From: Alloprevotella tannerae
GTDB taxonomy: Bacteria > Bacteroidota > Bacteroidia > Bacteroidales > Bacteroidaceae
Direction of reading: 5' to 3'
Assembly (NCBI GenBank): GCA_015259125.1
Contig: JABZGR010000001.1
Location: 62,001 to 126,000, forward strand
DNA length: 64,000 nt
The notes under the pieces were generated by a model that had not been told where the DNA came from, ran no database searches, and was given only the letters and a program-made list of their open reading frames with translations. How positions within the stretch are numbered: the first letter of the stretch is position 1; each line of letters starts with the position of its first letter. Below, piece by piece: positions 34,451 to 41,842 of this stretch. A program made the position numbers and the translations under genes.

Positions 34451-34768
34451 ATGACGCGAGAAGAAAAAATTAAGGAAGCAGCGCAAAAGTATGTCGGTTT
34501 TATAGGTGTAGAAGATAAAATCAGCTTAAAAGACGCTTTTAAGATTGGTGCAAAGTGGGCAGACGAGTACCCTGCAAACAGTTGGCACTCTGTCGCTGAC
34601 GGAGATTTGCCAAACAAAGATGGTAGGTACTTAACATTGCATACTAACGGTATTCCATGTATCCACGCATTTAATACCCAATACAGGCGTTGGGTTATAA
34701 ATGCGTACCAGTCTATTGTCAAGTATTGGATGGAAATTCCGCAATTACCAAAGAAATGTAGCCAATGA
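34451..34768 (+). CDS. DUF551-like phage protein
   Basis: 105 residues. The C-terminal 60 residues read WHSVADGDLPNKDGRYLTLH ... RRWVINAYQSIVKYWMEIPQLPKK, the layout of the DUF551 family (W-x-SV ... LP ... WxPLP). The N-terminal part is a short helix. It precedes the next gene with a 4-nt overlap. Function unknown. Confidence 0.65.
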   Translation: MTREEKIKEAAQKYVGFIGVEDKISLKDAFKIGAKWADEYPANSWHSVADGDLPNKDGRYLTLHTNGIPCIHAFNTQYRRWVINAYQSIVKYWMEIPQLPKKCSQ

Positions 34769-34953
34769 ATAGCAAAGAGTTCTTCGACAGCGTTTGCGAG
34801 TTGCGGCGATGGCAAAAGGAGTTCACCAAGACGAGACGCACAGAAGCGGCGCGCAAAGTAAAGAAATTAGAGCAAGAGGTTGATACCGAGATAGCGCGCG
34901 TTTGCGCTATACTTGGCACAGCCGCAAAACAACCTAACATTTTTGACAAATGA
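34765..34953 (+). CDS. Small helical hypothetical protein
   Basis: 62 residues, highly charged and helical (TRRTEAARKVKKLEQEVDTE), 4-nt overlaps with both the previous and the next gene. No family recognised. The tight packing suggests it is a true gene in front of the DNA methyltransferase. Confidence 0.6.
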   Translation: MNSKEFFDSVCELRRWQKEFTKTRRTEAARKVKKLEQEVDTEIARVCAILGTAAKQPNIFDK

Positions 34954-36002
34954 CACATGCAAGCCTTTTTAGTGGGATTGGAGGCGCAGAGATAGCCGCA
35001 TCTTGGCTTGGATGGCAAAACTTATTCCATTGTGAAATACAAGAGTTTCAGCGAAAGGTTTTAGAGTATTGGTTTCCGAATTCAATAAGTTATGAAGACA
35101 TCACAAAAACAGATTTTTCGGAATGGAGAGGACACATCAATGTACTCACGGGAGGGTTTCCTTGTCAACCATTCAGTGTTGCAGGAAAGCGAAAAGGAGC
35201 GGAAGATAACCGCTACCTCTGGGGTGAAATGCTACGAGCTATACGGGAAATTCAGCCCGCTTGGGTTGTTGGTGAGAACGTTAACGGTCTCCTCTCAATG
35301 GTACAGCCCGGCGAGGAGGTTAAGATGGGACGTACGGACGATTTGTTCGAAGAGAATTACATATACAGAACAGAGCAGCAATTCACAATTGATGCCATCT
35401 GTGAAGACCTCGCGCACGCTGGATATTCCGTCCAGCCGCTTATTATTCCGGCTTGTGCCGTCGGAGCGCCCCACAGAAGAGATAGAGTGTGGATTGTTGC
35501 AAGACTTAATTCCGACGCCGATTGCCAACGATGCGCAGGGAGGGGCAGTCAAACTCACAAAAGGGAAAAGGCGTCGAAACGGGCAAGTGTTTTCCGCAAC
35601 ATTGAAAGACCTTGCGGCGTGCAAGATGTTGCCAACTCCGCAAACGCAAGGGCTGAAGGTTTGCAACAAGGACGGAAAGACAGAATTTCTGAATTTGGAG
35701 TTATTGCCCACGCCAAAGGCGCAAGAGGCGCGCGGGAATTGTTCGGTAAACAGGAACAAATTCAATCTGACCGACAAAATTGCAGAATTGACAAGTCCGA
35801 CTTCCGATGCTTCCCAACTCAACCCCCTATTTGTAGCAGAGATGATGGGATTTCCATTAGACTGGCTAACCTTACCATTTCTTTCGCCAAATGGAGAAGA
35901 AAAAGCATTGAAGCGTTAGGAAATGCGTGGGTGCCACAAGTCGCATACGAGATATTTAAGGCAATAGTGAATTACGATAAAATGCAGAAGCCTAAAGATT
36001 GA
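34950..36002 (+). CDS. C5-cytosine DNA methyltransferase
   Basis: 350 residues with the full motif set: motif I LFSGIGGAEIAA, motif IV PCQ (Cys72 nucleophile) in GGFPCQPFSVAGKRKGAED, motif VI VVGENVNGL (Glu109), motif VIII HRRDRVWIVA, and motif IX/X SIEALGNAWVPQVAYEIFKAI. The target-recognition region has three loose repeats of the type VANSANARAEG, typical for Bacteroidetes phage enzymes. No restriction endonuclease gene is next to it, so it probably protects phage DNA. A nested frame (35092-35919) reads as another known protein pattern, see that entry. Confidence 0.92.
   Translation: MTHASLFSGIGGAEIAASWLGWQNLFHCEIQEFQRKVLEYWFPNSISYEDITKTDFSEWRGHINVLTGGFPCQPFSVAGKRKGAEDNRYLWGEMLRAIREIQPAWVVGENVNGLLSMVQPGEEVKMGRTDDLFEENYIYRTEQQFTIDAICEDLAHAGYSVQPLIIPACAVGAPHRRDRVWIVARLNSDADCQRCAGRGSQTHKREKASKRASVFRNIERPCGVQDVANSANARAEGLQQGRKDRISEFGVIAHAKGARGARELFGKQEQIQSDRQNCRIDKSDFRCFPTQPPICSRDDGISIRLANLTISFAKWRRKSIEALGNAWVPQVAYEIFKAIVNYDKMQKPKD
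35092..35919 (+). CDS. Overlapping frame nested in the methyltransferase gene
   Basis: Open frame of 275 codons entirely inside the methyltransferase gene, shifted by +1. Its translation shows ordered features that random frames lack: SGVKCYELYGKFSPLGLLVR, LLFRLVPSERPTEEIE, three repeats of the form (L/M)(I/L)PTPxAxxAxG (LIPTPIANDAQGG, MLPTPQTQGLK, LLPTPKAQEARG), and the ending SQLNPLFVAEMMGFPLDWLTLPFL. From memory these match a protein pattern common in phage and metagenome entries beside or within Dcm-type genes. Either the frame is translated or both frames share a constraint. Which start is used is uncertain. Confidence 0.4.
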   Translation: MKTSQKQIFRNGEDTSMYSREGFLVNHSVLQESEKERKITATSGVKCYELYGKFSPLGLLVRTLTVSSQWYSPARRLRWDVRTICSKRITYTEQSSNSQLMPSVKTSRTLDIPSSRLLFRLVPSERPTEEIECGLLQDLIPTPIANDAQGGAVKLTKGKRRRNGQVFSATLKDLAACKMLPTPQTQGLKVCNKDGKTEFLNLELLPTPKAQEARGNCSVNRNKFNLTDKIAELTSPTSDASQLNPLFVAEMMGFPLDWLTLPFLSPNGEEKALKR

Positions 36003-36189
36003 CAACTTCGGAGTATATTACTGCTCCAGCTGTCATGTCTGCTATCGCACAGTTTGCGAGAGCAACATGTTTGTTACAGTACTACATCTCGGATCAAATA
36101 TTCATACAATAAGAGACGAACAGATTAAGTATTAGGAAACATTAAAATCCTTTCCAATTCTTGACATTTTGGAAAGAAATAGAAACAAT

Positions 36190-36774
36190 ATGAACAATTG
36201 GAACAAACTTAGAGATCTCGCCTATCAAACAGCGAAAGATCATGGATTTCATGATGGCGATGAGAGTGTGCAACATTACCTATGCTTGGTAATAACAGAA
36301 CTTGCTGAAGCTGTTGAGGCGGATAGAAAATGCCGGAGAGCAAGGGTGAATATGTACGAAAAGGAAAGCACAACACCACAAGTACAACAACATGTCGATA
36401 AACACAAAGAATTTTGCTTTAAGATGTTTATCAAGGATACTGTTGAGGATGAACTGGCAGATGCCACAATACGACTCTTGGATCTCGCTGGAATGATAGG
36501 GCTGGATCTGAATGCAAAGATCCCTCAGATGATCAATGTGTGTAACTCTGTGAACGATGGGCTGGGTACTGAGTACACGGACTCAACGCTTACAGAGCAC
36601 ATTTACCAGATCATAAGAGAGCTTACAAGAATAGATCCAAAAGATGCTATCATTTGTGCCCTTGGTGAAATAGTGACACTGACTGAGTTTCTGGAGATAG
36701 ACCTGGCAAAGCACATAGAGCTTAAGATGGAGTATAACAACGGGCGTAGTCACAAACATGGTAAAAAGTATTGA
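36190..36774 (+). CDS. MazG-like NTP pyrophosphatase
   Basis: 194 residues from ATG 36190. All-alpha NTP pyrophosphatase fold: ITELAEAVEA (ExxE metal site), EDELADATIRLLDLAGMIGL (ExxxD site), and the C-terminal EYNNGRSHKHGKKY, typical of phage MazG-like proteins. Such enzymes hydrolyse modified or excess nucleotides or lower the host alarmone pool. An in-frame ATG at 36169 adds a Glu/Arg/Asn-rich heptapeptide and is less likely. The 166 bp before it (36003-36168) hold no evident gene. Confidence 0.85.
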   Translation: MNNWNKLRDLAYQTAKDHGFHDGDESVQHYLCLVITELAEAVEADRKCRRARVNMYEKESTTPQVQQHVDKHKEFCFKMFIKDTVEDELADATIRLLDLAGMIGLDLNAKIPQMINVCNSVNDGLGTEYTDSTLTEHIYQIIRELTRIDPKDAIICALGEIVTLTEFLEIDLAKHIELKMEYNNGRSHKHGKKY

Positions 36775-36775
36775 T

Positions 36776-37231
36776 ATGAATGCAGAAAAGAAAAAAGTGA
36801 TCCTCACTCTGTGCAAGGTGTTTCCTGTAACACATAGCCAGACTGGAAAGCCTACAGAGTTTGGTAAACACCTCCAGGAGGGCGTGAAGATCCACACAGT
36901 TCGGGGCAATAACAAAAACCTCTGGGATCAGAGAGTCGATCAGATAAAGGCTGGCAAAAAGTATCTCTCGGTGAGGGAATGGAGTGGCAGACCTTACAAC
37001 TCTGAGCAAAGGGAAATAGCCCAGCACCAAAATGTTGGGCTGCAACACATAACAATAACGAATAGTACAGACGATTCAGAACCACAATGTTGGGTTGATG
37101 ATAAGAAAGTCTCTATTCGTGAAATTGCCAAGAATGATGGTCTTTCGGTGGAAGATTTTGTAGAATGGTTTCTTAAGGAAACAAACGTGTTTGAGGGTGT
37201 GATAATTCATTTTACGAATTTCAGATACTAA
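36776..37231 (+). CDS. ASCH-like phage protein (copy 2)
   Basis: 151 residues, paralogue of the protein at 34010. Shared blocks: LTLxKxFPxTHxxxGxPTEF, KIHTxR, LSVRxWxGxPY, NDGLSxxDxxxWF and IIHFTNFRY. Starting at ATG 36776, one base after the MazG stop, gives the best agreement. The two copies flank the methyltransferase and MazG genes. Copy 2 uses GATC-rich codons like the phage backbone, whereas copy 1 does not. Confidence 0.65.
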   Translation: MNAEKKKVILTLCKVFPVTHSQTGKPTEFGKHLQEGVKIHTVRGNNKNLWDQRVDQIKAGKKYLSVREWSGRPYNSEQREIAQHQNVGLQHITITNSTDDSEPQCWVDDKKVSIREIAKNDGLSVEDFVEWFLKETNVFEGVIIHFTNFRY

Positions 37232-37267
37232 ACATAATTACAATTATAATTCAAAATTAAATAAGTT

Positions 37268-37837
37268 ATGAAGATTTTATTTTTCGACCTGGAAACGACA
37301 GGAACACTACCAGGTAAACACGGTATTCACCAGATTTCTGGTCAGATCGTTATTGATGGCGATGTAAAGGAAAAATTTGACTTTCATGTACAACCTAATC
37401 CAAAGGCTGAAATTCTGGATGATGCTCTTGCTGTAGCAGGTGTAACCCGTGAACAAGTTCTCAATTATCCGCCAATGGGTGAAGTGTACAAGGAGCTTGT
37501 GGCAATGCTTGGGAAGTACGTAGATCAGTTTAATAAAAGGGATAAGTTCTTCCTTGTCGGTTATAACAATGCTTCATTTGACAATCAGTTCTTGCGTGGC
37601 TTTTTCTTACAGAACGGCGACAAGTATTTTGGGTCTTGGTTTTGGAGCAATCCTATTGATGTGATGGTGTTGGCAACTCCTTTCCTGGCAGACCAGCGCA
37701 ATCAGATGCCTAACTTCAAGCAGGGTACTGTGGCAAAGACTCTCGGTATACAGGTAGATGATAATAAGCTACATGATGCTATGTATGATATTGAGATCTG
37801 CAAATCCATCTATGACAAGGTTTGTGGAAAATATTAA
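37268..37837 (+). CDS. DEDDh 3'-5' exonuclease
   Basis: 189 residues of the RNase T/DnaQ fold. Motifs: ExoI FFDLETTG, ExoII GYNNASFDNQFL, ExoIII KLHDAMYDIEICKSIYD with the His-Asp pair of the DEDDh class. It hydrolyses single-stranded DNA or RNA 3' ends and could proofread or process recombination intermediates with the SbcC-like/RecT system. Length is typical for phage versions. Confidence 0.88.
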   Translation: MKILFFDLETTGTLPGKHGIHQISGQIVIDGDVKEKFDFHVQPNPKAEILDDALAVAGVTREQVLNYPPMGEVYKELVAMLGKYVDQFNKRDKFFLVGYNNASFDNQFLRGFFLQNGDKYFGSWFWSNPIDVMVLATPFLADQRNQMPNFKQGTVAKTLGIQVDDNKLHDAMYDIEICKSIYDKVCGKY

Positions 37838-37852
37838 CGAAATTGTATCAAC

Positions 37853-38296
37853 ATGCAAGGTAAAGACAAAGTAGTTGTCAATAAAAACACAGACAACAAG
37901 GAAAATAACAGACCGATTTACCCTCCTTATTTTGCAAAGCGAAAGGCAAAAATGAACAAGGAGCTAATCAAAATACTGGAAGAGACTGCAACCTCAGAGG
38001 TTGTTGCATCCGATAAATATGGTGAATATCGTGTAGGTGTATTTCTACACGGGTGTTGTGTCGTGACTGTTTGTTATGAGGATGGTGTTTGGAGCTGCCA
38101 GATCTACAGTGACAATCCTATTACGCTACCTATCATCCAACAGATCCGCTACAAGTTCTTACCAGATGCACTTGTGATGGCACAGCTGTTTACCTCCAGG
38201 GAGGTAAATAGGCTCCAGAAAAGCGTGGTGCTCTATGAGATCCCAGGAGAAATGTTTGGAAGTGGCGAATCGGAAGATAAAGAAGTGTTGAAATGA
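37853..38296 (+). CDS. Hypothetical phage protein
   Basis: 147 residues from 37853; an internal ATG at 37952 (MNKELIKILEETATSEVV) is an alternative, since the first 33 residues are Lys/Asn/Pro-rich and look less like a globular domain. The globular part contains YRVGVFLHGCCVVTVCYEDGVWSCQIYSDN. No family recognised. It overlaps the resolvase gene by 4 nt. Confidence 0.6.
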   Translation: MQGKDKVVVNKNTDNKENNRPIYPPYFAKRKAKMNKELIKILEETATSEVVASDKYGEYRVGVFLHGCCVVTVCYEDGVWSCQIYSDNPITLPIIQQIRYKFLPDALVMAQLFTSREVNRLQKSVVLYEIPGEMFGSGESEDKEVLK

Positions 38297-38748
38297 TCTA
38301 TATTGGAATAGATACAGGCGTGCATACAGGAATCGCTGTTTGGGATAACAAGCAGCGCTCCTTTGAGTGTGTCGAGGCTGTCAAGATCCACCAGGCTATG
38401 AAGACAGTATTAGATCGCGCTAAGGAGTGCCTGGAGCGAGGTGTAAGGATCTGTGTGAGGGTGGAGGATCCAAGACAGCGTACCTGGTACGGAACAAACA
38501 AGATGAGCCGCGAGGAGGAGCGAAAGAGGCTCCAGGGTGTTGGATCTGTCAAGCGTGATGCCTCTGTATGGGAGGATTTCCTTACTGATCTGGTGAAAGA
38601 GTTTGGTACAGTTCTGGACTTTCAGATGGTAGCCCCAAAGAATAACAAGACAAAGCTCAGCTCTAATCAGTTTAACGCCTATACCCGCTGGAATAGGCGC
38701 ACAAATGAGCACGGTAGAGATGCTGCAATGTTGGTTTTTGGTTTTTAG
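38293..38748 (+). CDS. RuvC-like Holliday junction resolvase
   Basis: 151 residues, RNase H fold. Catalytic acids are visible as Asp7 (YIGIDTGVHTGIAV), Glu58 (VRVEDPRQR) and Asp143 (EHGRDAAMLVFG). The sequence GSVKRDASVWEDFL, followed by a strand-helix pair, fits RuvC. It would resolve branched DNA from recombination before packaging. It ends the early operon, 86 bp before the next gene with an operator in between. Confidence 0.8.
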   Translation: MIYIGIDTGVHTGIAVWDNKQRSFECVEAVKIHQAMKTVLDRAKECLERGVRICVRVEDPRQRTWYGTNKMSREEERKRLQGVGSVKRDASVWEDFLTDLVKEFGTVLDFQMVAPKNNKTKLSSNQFNAYTRWNRRTNEHGRDAAMLVFGF

Positions 38749-38780
38749 TTAGTTAAGCAGAAAAAATTACTGAGATTATA

Positions 38781-38797
38781 TGTGTTTATCAAACACA
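38781..38797. promoter_or_regulatory. 17-bp phage operator, copy 1
   Basis: TGTGTTTATCAAACACA, a palindrome (7-bp arms, 3-nt centre), before the gene at 38835. A near-consensus -7 box TACCTTTA lies at 38803-38810, so a protein bound here would cover the -33 region. Confidence 0.75.
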
Positions 38798-38834
38798 TTT
38801 TGTACCTTTACATCAAAATTTTTAGCAACATAGT

Positions 38835-39266
38835 ATGGAATACTTTTTATTGTTTCTTGTTGTTTTGATAGTCGCTGTAATATTTGAGCGTCTTCTGTCT
38901 GGCACTCATATAGAGAGCTTGCTAATTAACAAGCCTATCAAAGCAAATGATAAAGTTCATATATACTTGAGTGGCAAGTACAACAGAACAGCCACAGTTA
39001 ACAAGGTTGAGTCTCACAGAATGTTCATTTACGAGAAGTTGCCATTGCATATAGAGCACAGAGGGCGATTTTATGCTACTGGGCGTACAGCTGATGGTAG
39101 ATCTCTTACGTATGTCGCTAATCGTAATCACTTTTGCTACGTTCGTTTGGCTGAGTTATTGAGAATTATTTTTGCGATACCAGACAACGCGTATATGCTT
39201 GAGCCAAATACAGATGAGCCTGTAAATTATGTCATGGGCGATCTTTCAGATGAGGATGAGGAATGA
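38835..39266 (+). CDS. Membrane-anchored hypothetical protein
   Basis: 143 residues. A single N-terminal membrane helix (EYFLLFLVVLIVAVIFERLL) is followed by a basic soluble domain (VHIYLSGKYNRTATVNKVES ... GRSLTYVANRNHFCYVRLAEL) and an acidic C-terminus (GDLSDEDEE). No family recognised. First gene after the operator-bearing promoter. Confidence 0.6.
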   Translation: MEYFLLFLVVLIVAVIFERLLSGTHIESLLINKPIKANDKVHIYLSGKYNRTATVNKVESHRMFIYEKLPLHIEHRGRFYATGRTADGRSLTYVANRNHFCYVRLAELLRIIFAIPDNAYMLEPNTDEPVNYVMGDLSDEDEE

Positions 39267-40372
39267 AATGCACTGAGGTTCTTTTTAAGAGTCCATCTGA
39301 TCTTACAGCTCTGGCCAACAATCCAAGGAAGATCACAAAGGCTGATTTCCAAAGGCCGGTTGATAGTATCAATATCAATGGCTTTTGGAAACACAGGCCT
39401 ATGGCTTTGGAGGAGAAAGATGGTAAGCTGGTTGTACTGGCTGGAAACCAGAGGCTCAAAGCTGCCAGAAAGCTAAAACTCAATGAAGTTCCATGTGTCA
39501 TTTACAGCGATCTCACGGAAGAGGAGCGTGTGGACATTATCACACGTGACAACATTAACAACGGTGAGTTTGATGATGTTGTGCTCAATGAAGATCCTAT
39601 GTATACTGATCTGGATCTGGAGTTTATAGGGTTACAGCTGCCAGAGCCTGAGATTCCAGAGGTTCCAAAGAAAAAGGCGAAAGCTAAGGCAATGGATCCA
39701 GAGCCTGGAGATCCAGGCAGTGAGGATGAGGGTGATGATGAGGATCTGGTGGATGATAGCAAGGAAGCTTTCTACAGATCAATGCTCGGCGACTTCCTCT
39801 ATGATAGCGATAACAAGTTCGAGATCCCTAACCTCCTCCTGGATCAACAGCCTAAGCACGTAGAGCTGCCACTAAATCCCTGGGGGGCTAACTCCAGACT
39901 GAGGAAAGGTGTGAGCACTTATCATTTTTATGTAGATGATTACAGATTTGAGGCCCTGTTTAAGGATCCGATCAAGCTGCTACAGAGTGGATGTAAGCAG
40001 ATTGTGGAGCCAAATTGTAGCTGTCATGATCAGACGCCTATAGCATTTGGCATTTATCAGATCTACAGGAAGAGATACCTTGCGCGCTATTTCCAGGAAT
40101 GCGGTGTAAAGGTCTGGGCGGATCTGAATGTGTCTCACAAGTTTATTGAGTACAACAAAAAGGGTATTCCAGATGGATATAACGCATTCTTTACGCGCGG
40201 CCTTGATGGCTGGCTTGAAAGCTTAAAGTTAGATCTTAAGGTCGCTCAGGAAATCTCCAATCTGGAAAAGCCAAATCTATGTGTATATGGAGGTGGTGAG
40301 GAGATTCAGGAGTTCTGTAGAAAGAATGGGCTGTTATATGTAACTGACTTTATTAACGCAAAGAAAATGTGA
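39263..40372 (+). CDS. ParB nuclease-domain protein fused to DUF4417-like domain
   Basis: 369 residues. Residues 1-130 form a ParB/Srx N-terminal domain: LANNPRKITKADF, GFWKHRPMALEEKDGKLVVL, AGNQRLKAARKLKLNEVPCVIYSD, TRDNINNGEFD. An acidic linker (EPGDPGSEDEGDDEDLVDD) joins it to a C-terminal region (about 195-340) NPWGANSRLRKGVSTYHFYV ... CHDQTPIAFGIYQIYRKRYLARYFQECG, which I recognise as the DUF4417-type fold in phages. ParB-domain phage proteins usually act with methyltransferases. The 4-nt overlap with both neighbours shows one transcript. Confidence 0.75.
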   Translation: MKCTEVLFKSPSDLTALANNPRKITKADFQRPVDSININGFWKHRPMALEEKDGKLVVLAGNQRLKAARKLKLNEVPCVIYSDLTEEERVDIITRDNINNGEFDDVVLNEDPMYTDLDLEFIGLQLPEPEIPEVPKKKAKAKAMDPEPGDPGSEDEGDDEDLVDDSKEAFYRSMLGDFLYDSDNKFEIPNLLLDQQPKHVELPLNPWGANSRLRKGVSTYHFYVDDYRFEALFKDPIKLLQSGCKQIVEPNCSCHDQTPIAFGIYQIYRKRYLARYFQECGVKVWADLNVSHKFIEYNKKGIPDGYNAFFTRGLDGWLESLKLDLKVAQEISNLEKPNLCVYGGGEEIQEFCRKNGLLYVTDFINAKKM

Positions 40373-40827
40373 CTATGGGGAGAAATGCAGGCGGAATCAC
40401 AAACAGGAAACAAGCAACGGATTTAACGGTAGGCCAACTCGGTTTGCTTCCAAGCGTAATAAAGCATTATGGCGGCAATGGGTTTATTACTGATATGGTA
40501 AAGGAATACAATAGAGGTATAAGAGAAACTCTCGCCTCCTATGCTCATCAACTTGATGGAGTAACAATCAATGGTAGCAGCAAAATTACAGCATTAAAAC
40601 GAAAGGTTGATTATCTCCGTAAGAATAAGCACCACGGTACAAAACATCAATTTGCAAACCACATAAGAGAATATGCGCGCAATGTAACATCTGGTAGGTA
40701 TCACAACACTATTCTTAAAGCTACAGGCCTTTCTCTTGAAATCTCATATGGTTATGGAAAAATGAGAGCTGACGCAATTTTTCTTCCTAAAATGGTCAAT
40801 AAATTAAAGCAGTTAAAGCAATTATAA
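40369..40827 (+). CDS. Hypothetical protein with MGRNxGG N-terminus
   Basis: 152 residues (152 from ATG 40369; ATG 40375 gives MGRNAGG). Its start, MGRNAGGITNRK, matches the start of the following metallopeptidase, MGRNSGGGSRGG, so the two share a leader peptide-like motif. The body is basic and helical. GATC is nearly absent, so it may be a recent insertion. Function unknown; virion-associated or toxin-like roles are possible. Confidence 0.55.
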   Translation: MTMGRNAGGITNRKQATDLTVGQLGLLPSVIKHYGGNGFITDMVKEYNRGIRETLASYAHQLDGVTINGSSKITALKRKVDYLRKNKHHGTKHQFANHIREYARNVTSGRYHNTILKATGLSLEISYGYGKMRADAIFLPKMVNKLKQLKQL

Positions 40828-40855
40828 TAAAACAACATCGTTTACGAGAAATAAA

Positions 40856-41464
40856 ATGGGTAGAAATTCAGGTGGAGGATCCAGGGGAGGCTTACAGCCT
40901 GGCGATGGCAACTACAAGGGCAAGATCGCAAAGGTGGAGAGTCTTATCCACATCAAGGATCCACAGGCATATAAGGCGGTAGTACAAGCTATCTCAAGGT
41001 ATCATGCAGTTATGGGTGTAAGACAGAGAAATGTAAAGCTTGCAGAGCTTGGCGCAAACACTTACGGTGTTCACGTGACAGTTGGAGGAAAATCAGATGC
41101 CGTATATCTCAACAAGTCACATTTTAACCAGAGCAAGAACAAGATCGCTGCTGATCACAAGAGAGGCTATGATACTGGCTGGAGTACACGAACAAACAAG
41201 CCGGTAGCGCACACAGTCACACACGAACTTGCTCACGCTACCTGGAATGCTCACTTGACAGGAGCAAAGCAAGTGGCTGCTGGTAAGGAGGTGAACAAGC
41301 TCTACGTAACCTGGCTAAAGGACAAAAAGAAAACTGGTTACGGACAGTATGCCAAGACCAATGTATCTGAGTTCTGGGCTGAAACAGCCACAAAGGCTGT
41401 GCACGGTAAGGCAGACAAGTACACCAGGGCGGTGAAAAAGATCTGTAAGAAATACGATCTGTGA
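40856..41464 (+). CDS. Zincin-type phage metallopeptidase
   Basis: 202 residues. His123-Glu124-Leu-Ala-His127 (VTHELAHATW) is a HExxH zinc site and the downstream SEFWAETATKA offers the third ligand, as in SprT-like or minigluzincin families. The N-terminus MGRNSGGGSRGG is shared with the gene before it. It sits just before terminase, so it could act on virion maturation, be injected, or cut a host protein. Substrate unknown. Confidence 0.7.
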   Translation: MGRNSGGGSRGGLQPGDGNYKGKIAKVESLIHIKDPQAYKAVVQAISRYHAVMGVRQRNVKLAELGANTYGVHVTVGGKSDAVYLNKSHFNQSKNKIAADHKRGYDTGWSTRTNKPVAHTVTHELAHATWNAHLTGAKQVAAGKEVNKLYVTWLKDKKKTGYGQYAKTNVSEFWAETATKAVHGKADKYTRAVKKICKKYDL

Positions 41465-41514
41465 GCCGCTGATCTGATAACACATATTCCCTAACAATAA
41501 AACAGAAAGCTAAA

Positions 41515-41736
41515 ATGAACAAGATTGAATTAACCGCTGATGAGATCAAGGTGATTGAACAGCAACTGAATGGTGAGATTGAGGTCTGGAATGCAACAGA
41601 TGAACAGCAGAGGATCCTTACAAAGGTGACAAACCAAGCTGAGGAGTTGCTTGATGAGCTTGATGCTTACGATGAGCTTGATGGTGATTTGATCGCCTGG
41701 TACTACAGAAAGTATAAGGCTCAGAACGCTCAGTAG
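41515..41736 (+). CDS. Small acidic hypothetical protein
   Basis: 73 residues, helical and very acidic (EELLDELDAYDELDGDLIAWYY). No family recognised. A terminator-like stem-loop follows it. Confidence 0.6.
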   Translation: MNKIELTADEIKVIEQQLNGEIEVWNATDEQQRILTKVTNQAEELLDELDAYDELDGDLIAWYYRKYKAQNAQ

Positions 41737-41743
41737 AAAAAAT

Positions 41744-41780
41744 GAGGATCAGATGCAAGATATCTATGTGTCTGATTTTC
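41744..41780 (+). terminator. Terminator before the terminase operon
   Basis: 10-bp stem (41744-41753 with 41771-41780, two G-T pairs, core ATCAGA/TCTGAT), 17-nt loop, then TTTTA. It lies 8 bp after the small acidic gene and 14 bp before operator copy 2. Confidence 0.55.
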
Positions 41781-41793
41781 TTTTACCTATAAA

Positions 41794-41810
41794 TGTGTTC
41801 AATAAACACA
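41794..41810. promoter_or_regulatory. 17-bp phage operator, copy 2
   Basis: TGTGTTCAATAAACACA, with perfect TGTGTT/AACACA arms, 33 bp before the small terminase gene. It marks a promoter region for the packaging and head genes. Confidence 0.75.
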
Positions 41811-41842
41811 TTTTCTATGATACCACGGATATACGATGAACT

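Noticed and set aside
35295..35822. 175-codon antisense frame in the methyltransferase gene
   Set aside because: It is a mirror of the two sense frames; its translation has no family pattern.
36003..36168. Short frame (25 codons) between methyltransferase and MazG genes
   Set aside because: Too short and without a ribosome site or family resemblance.
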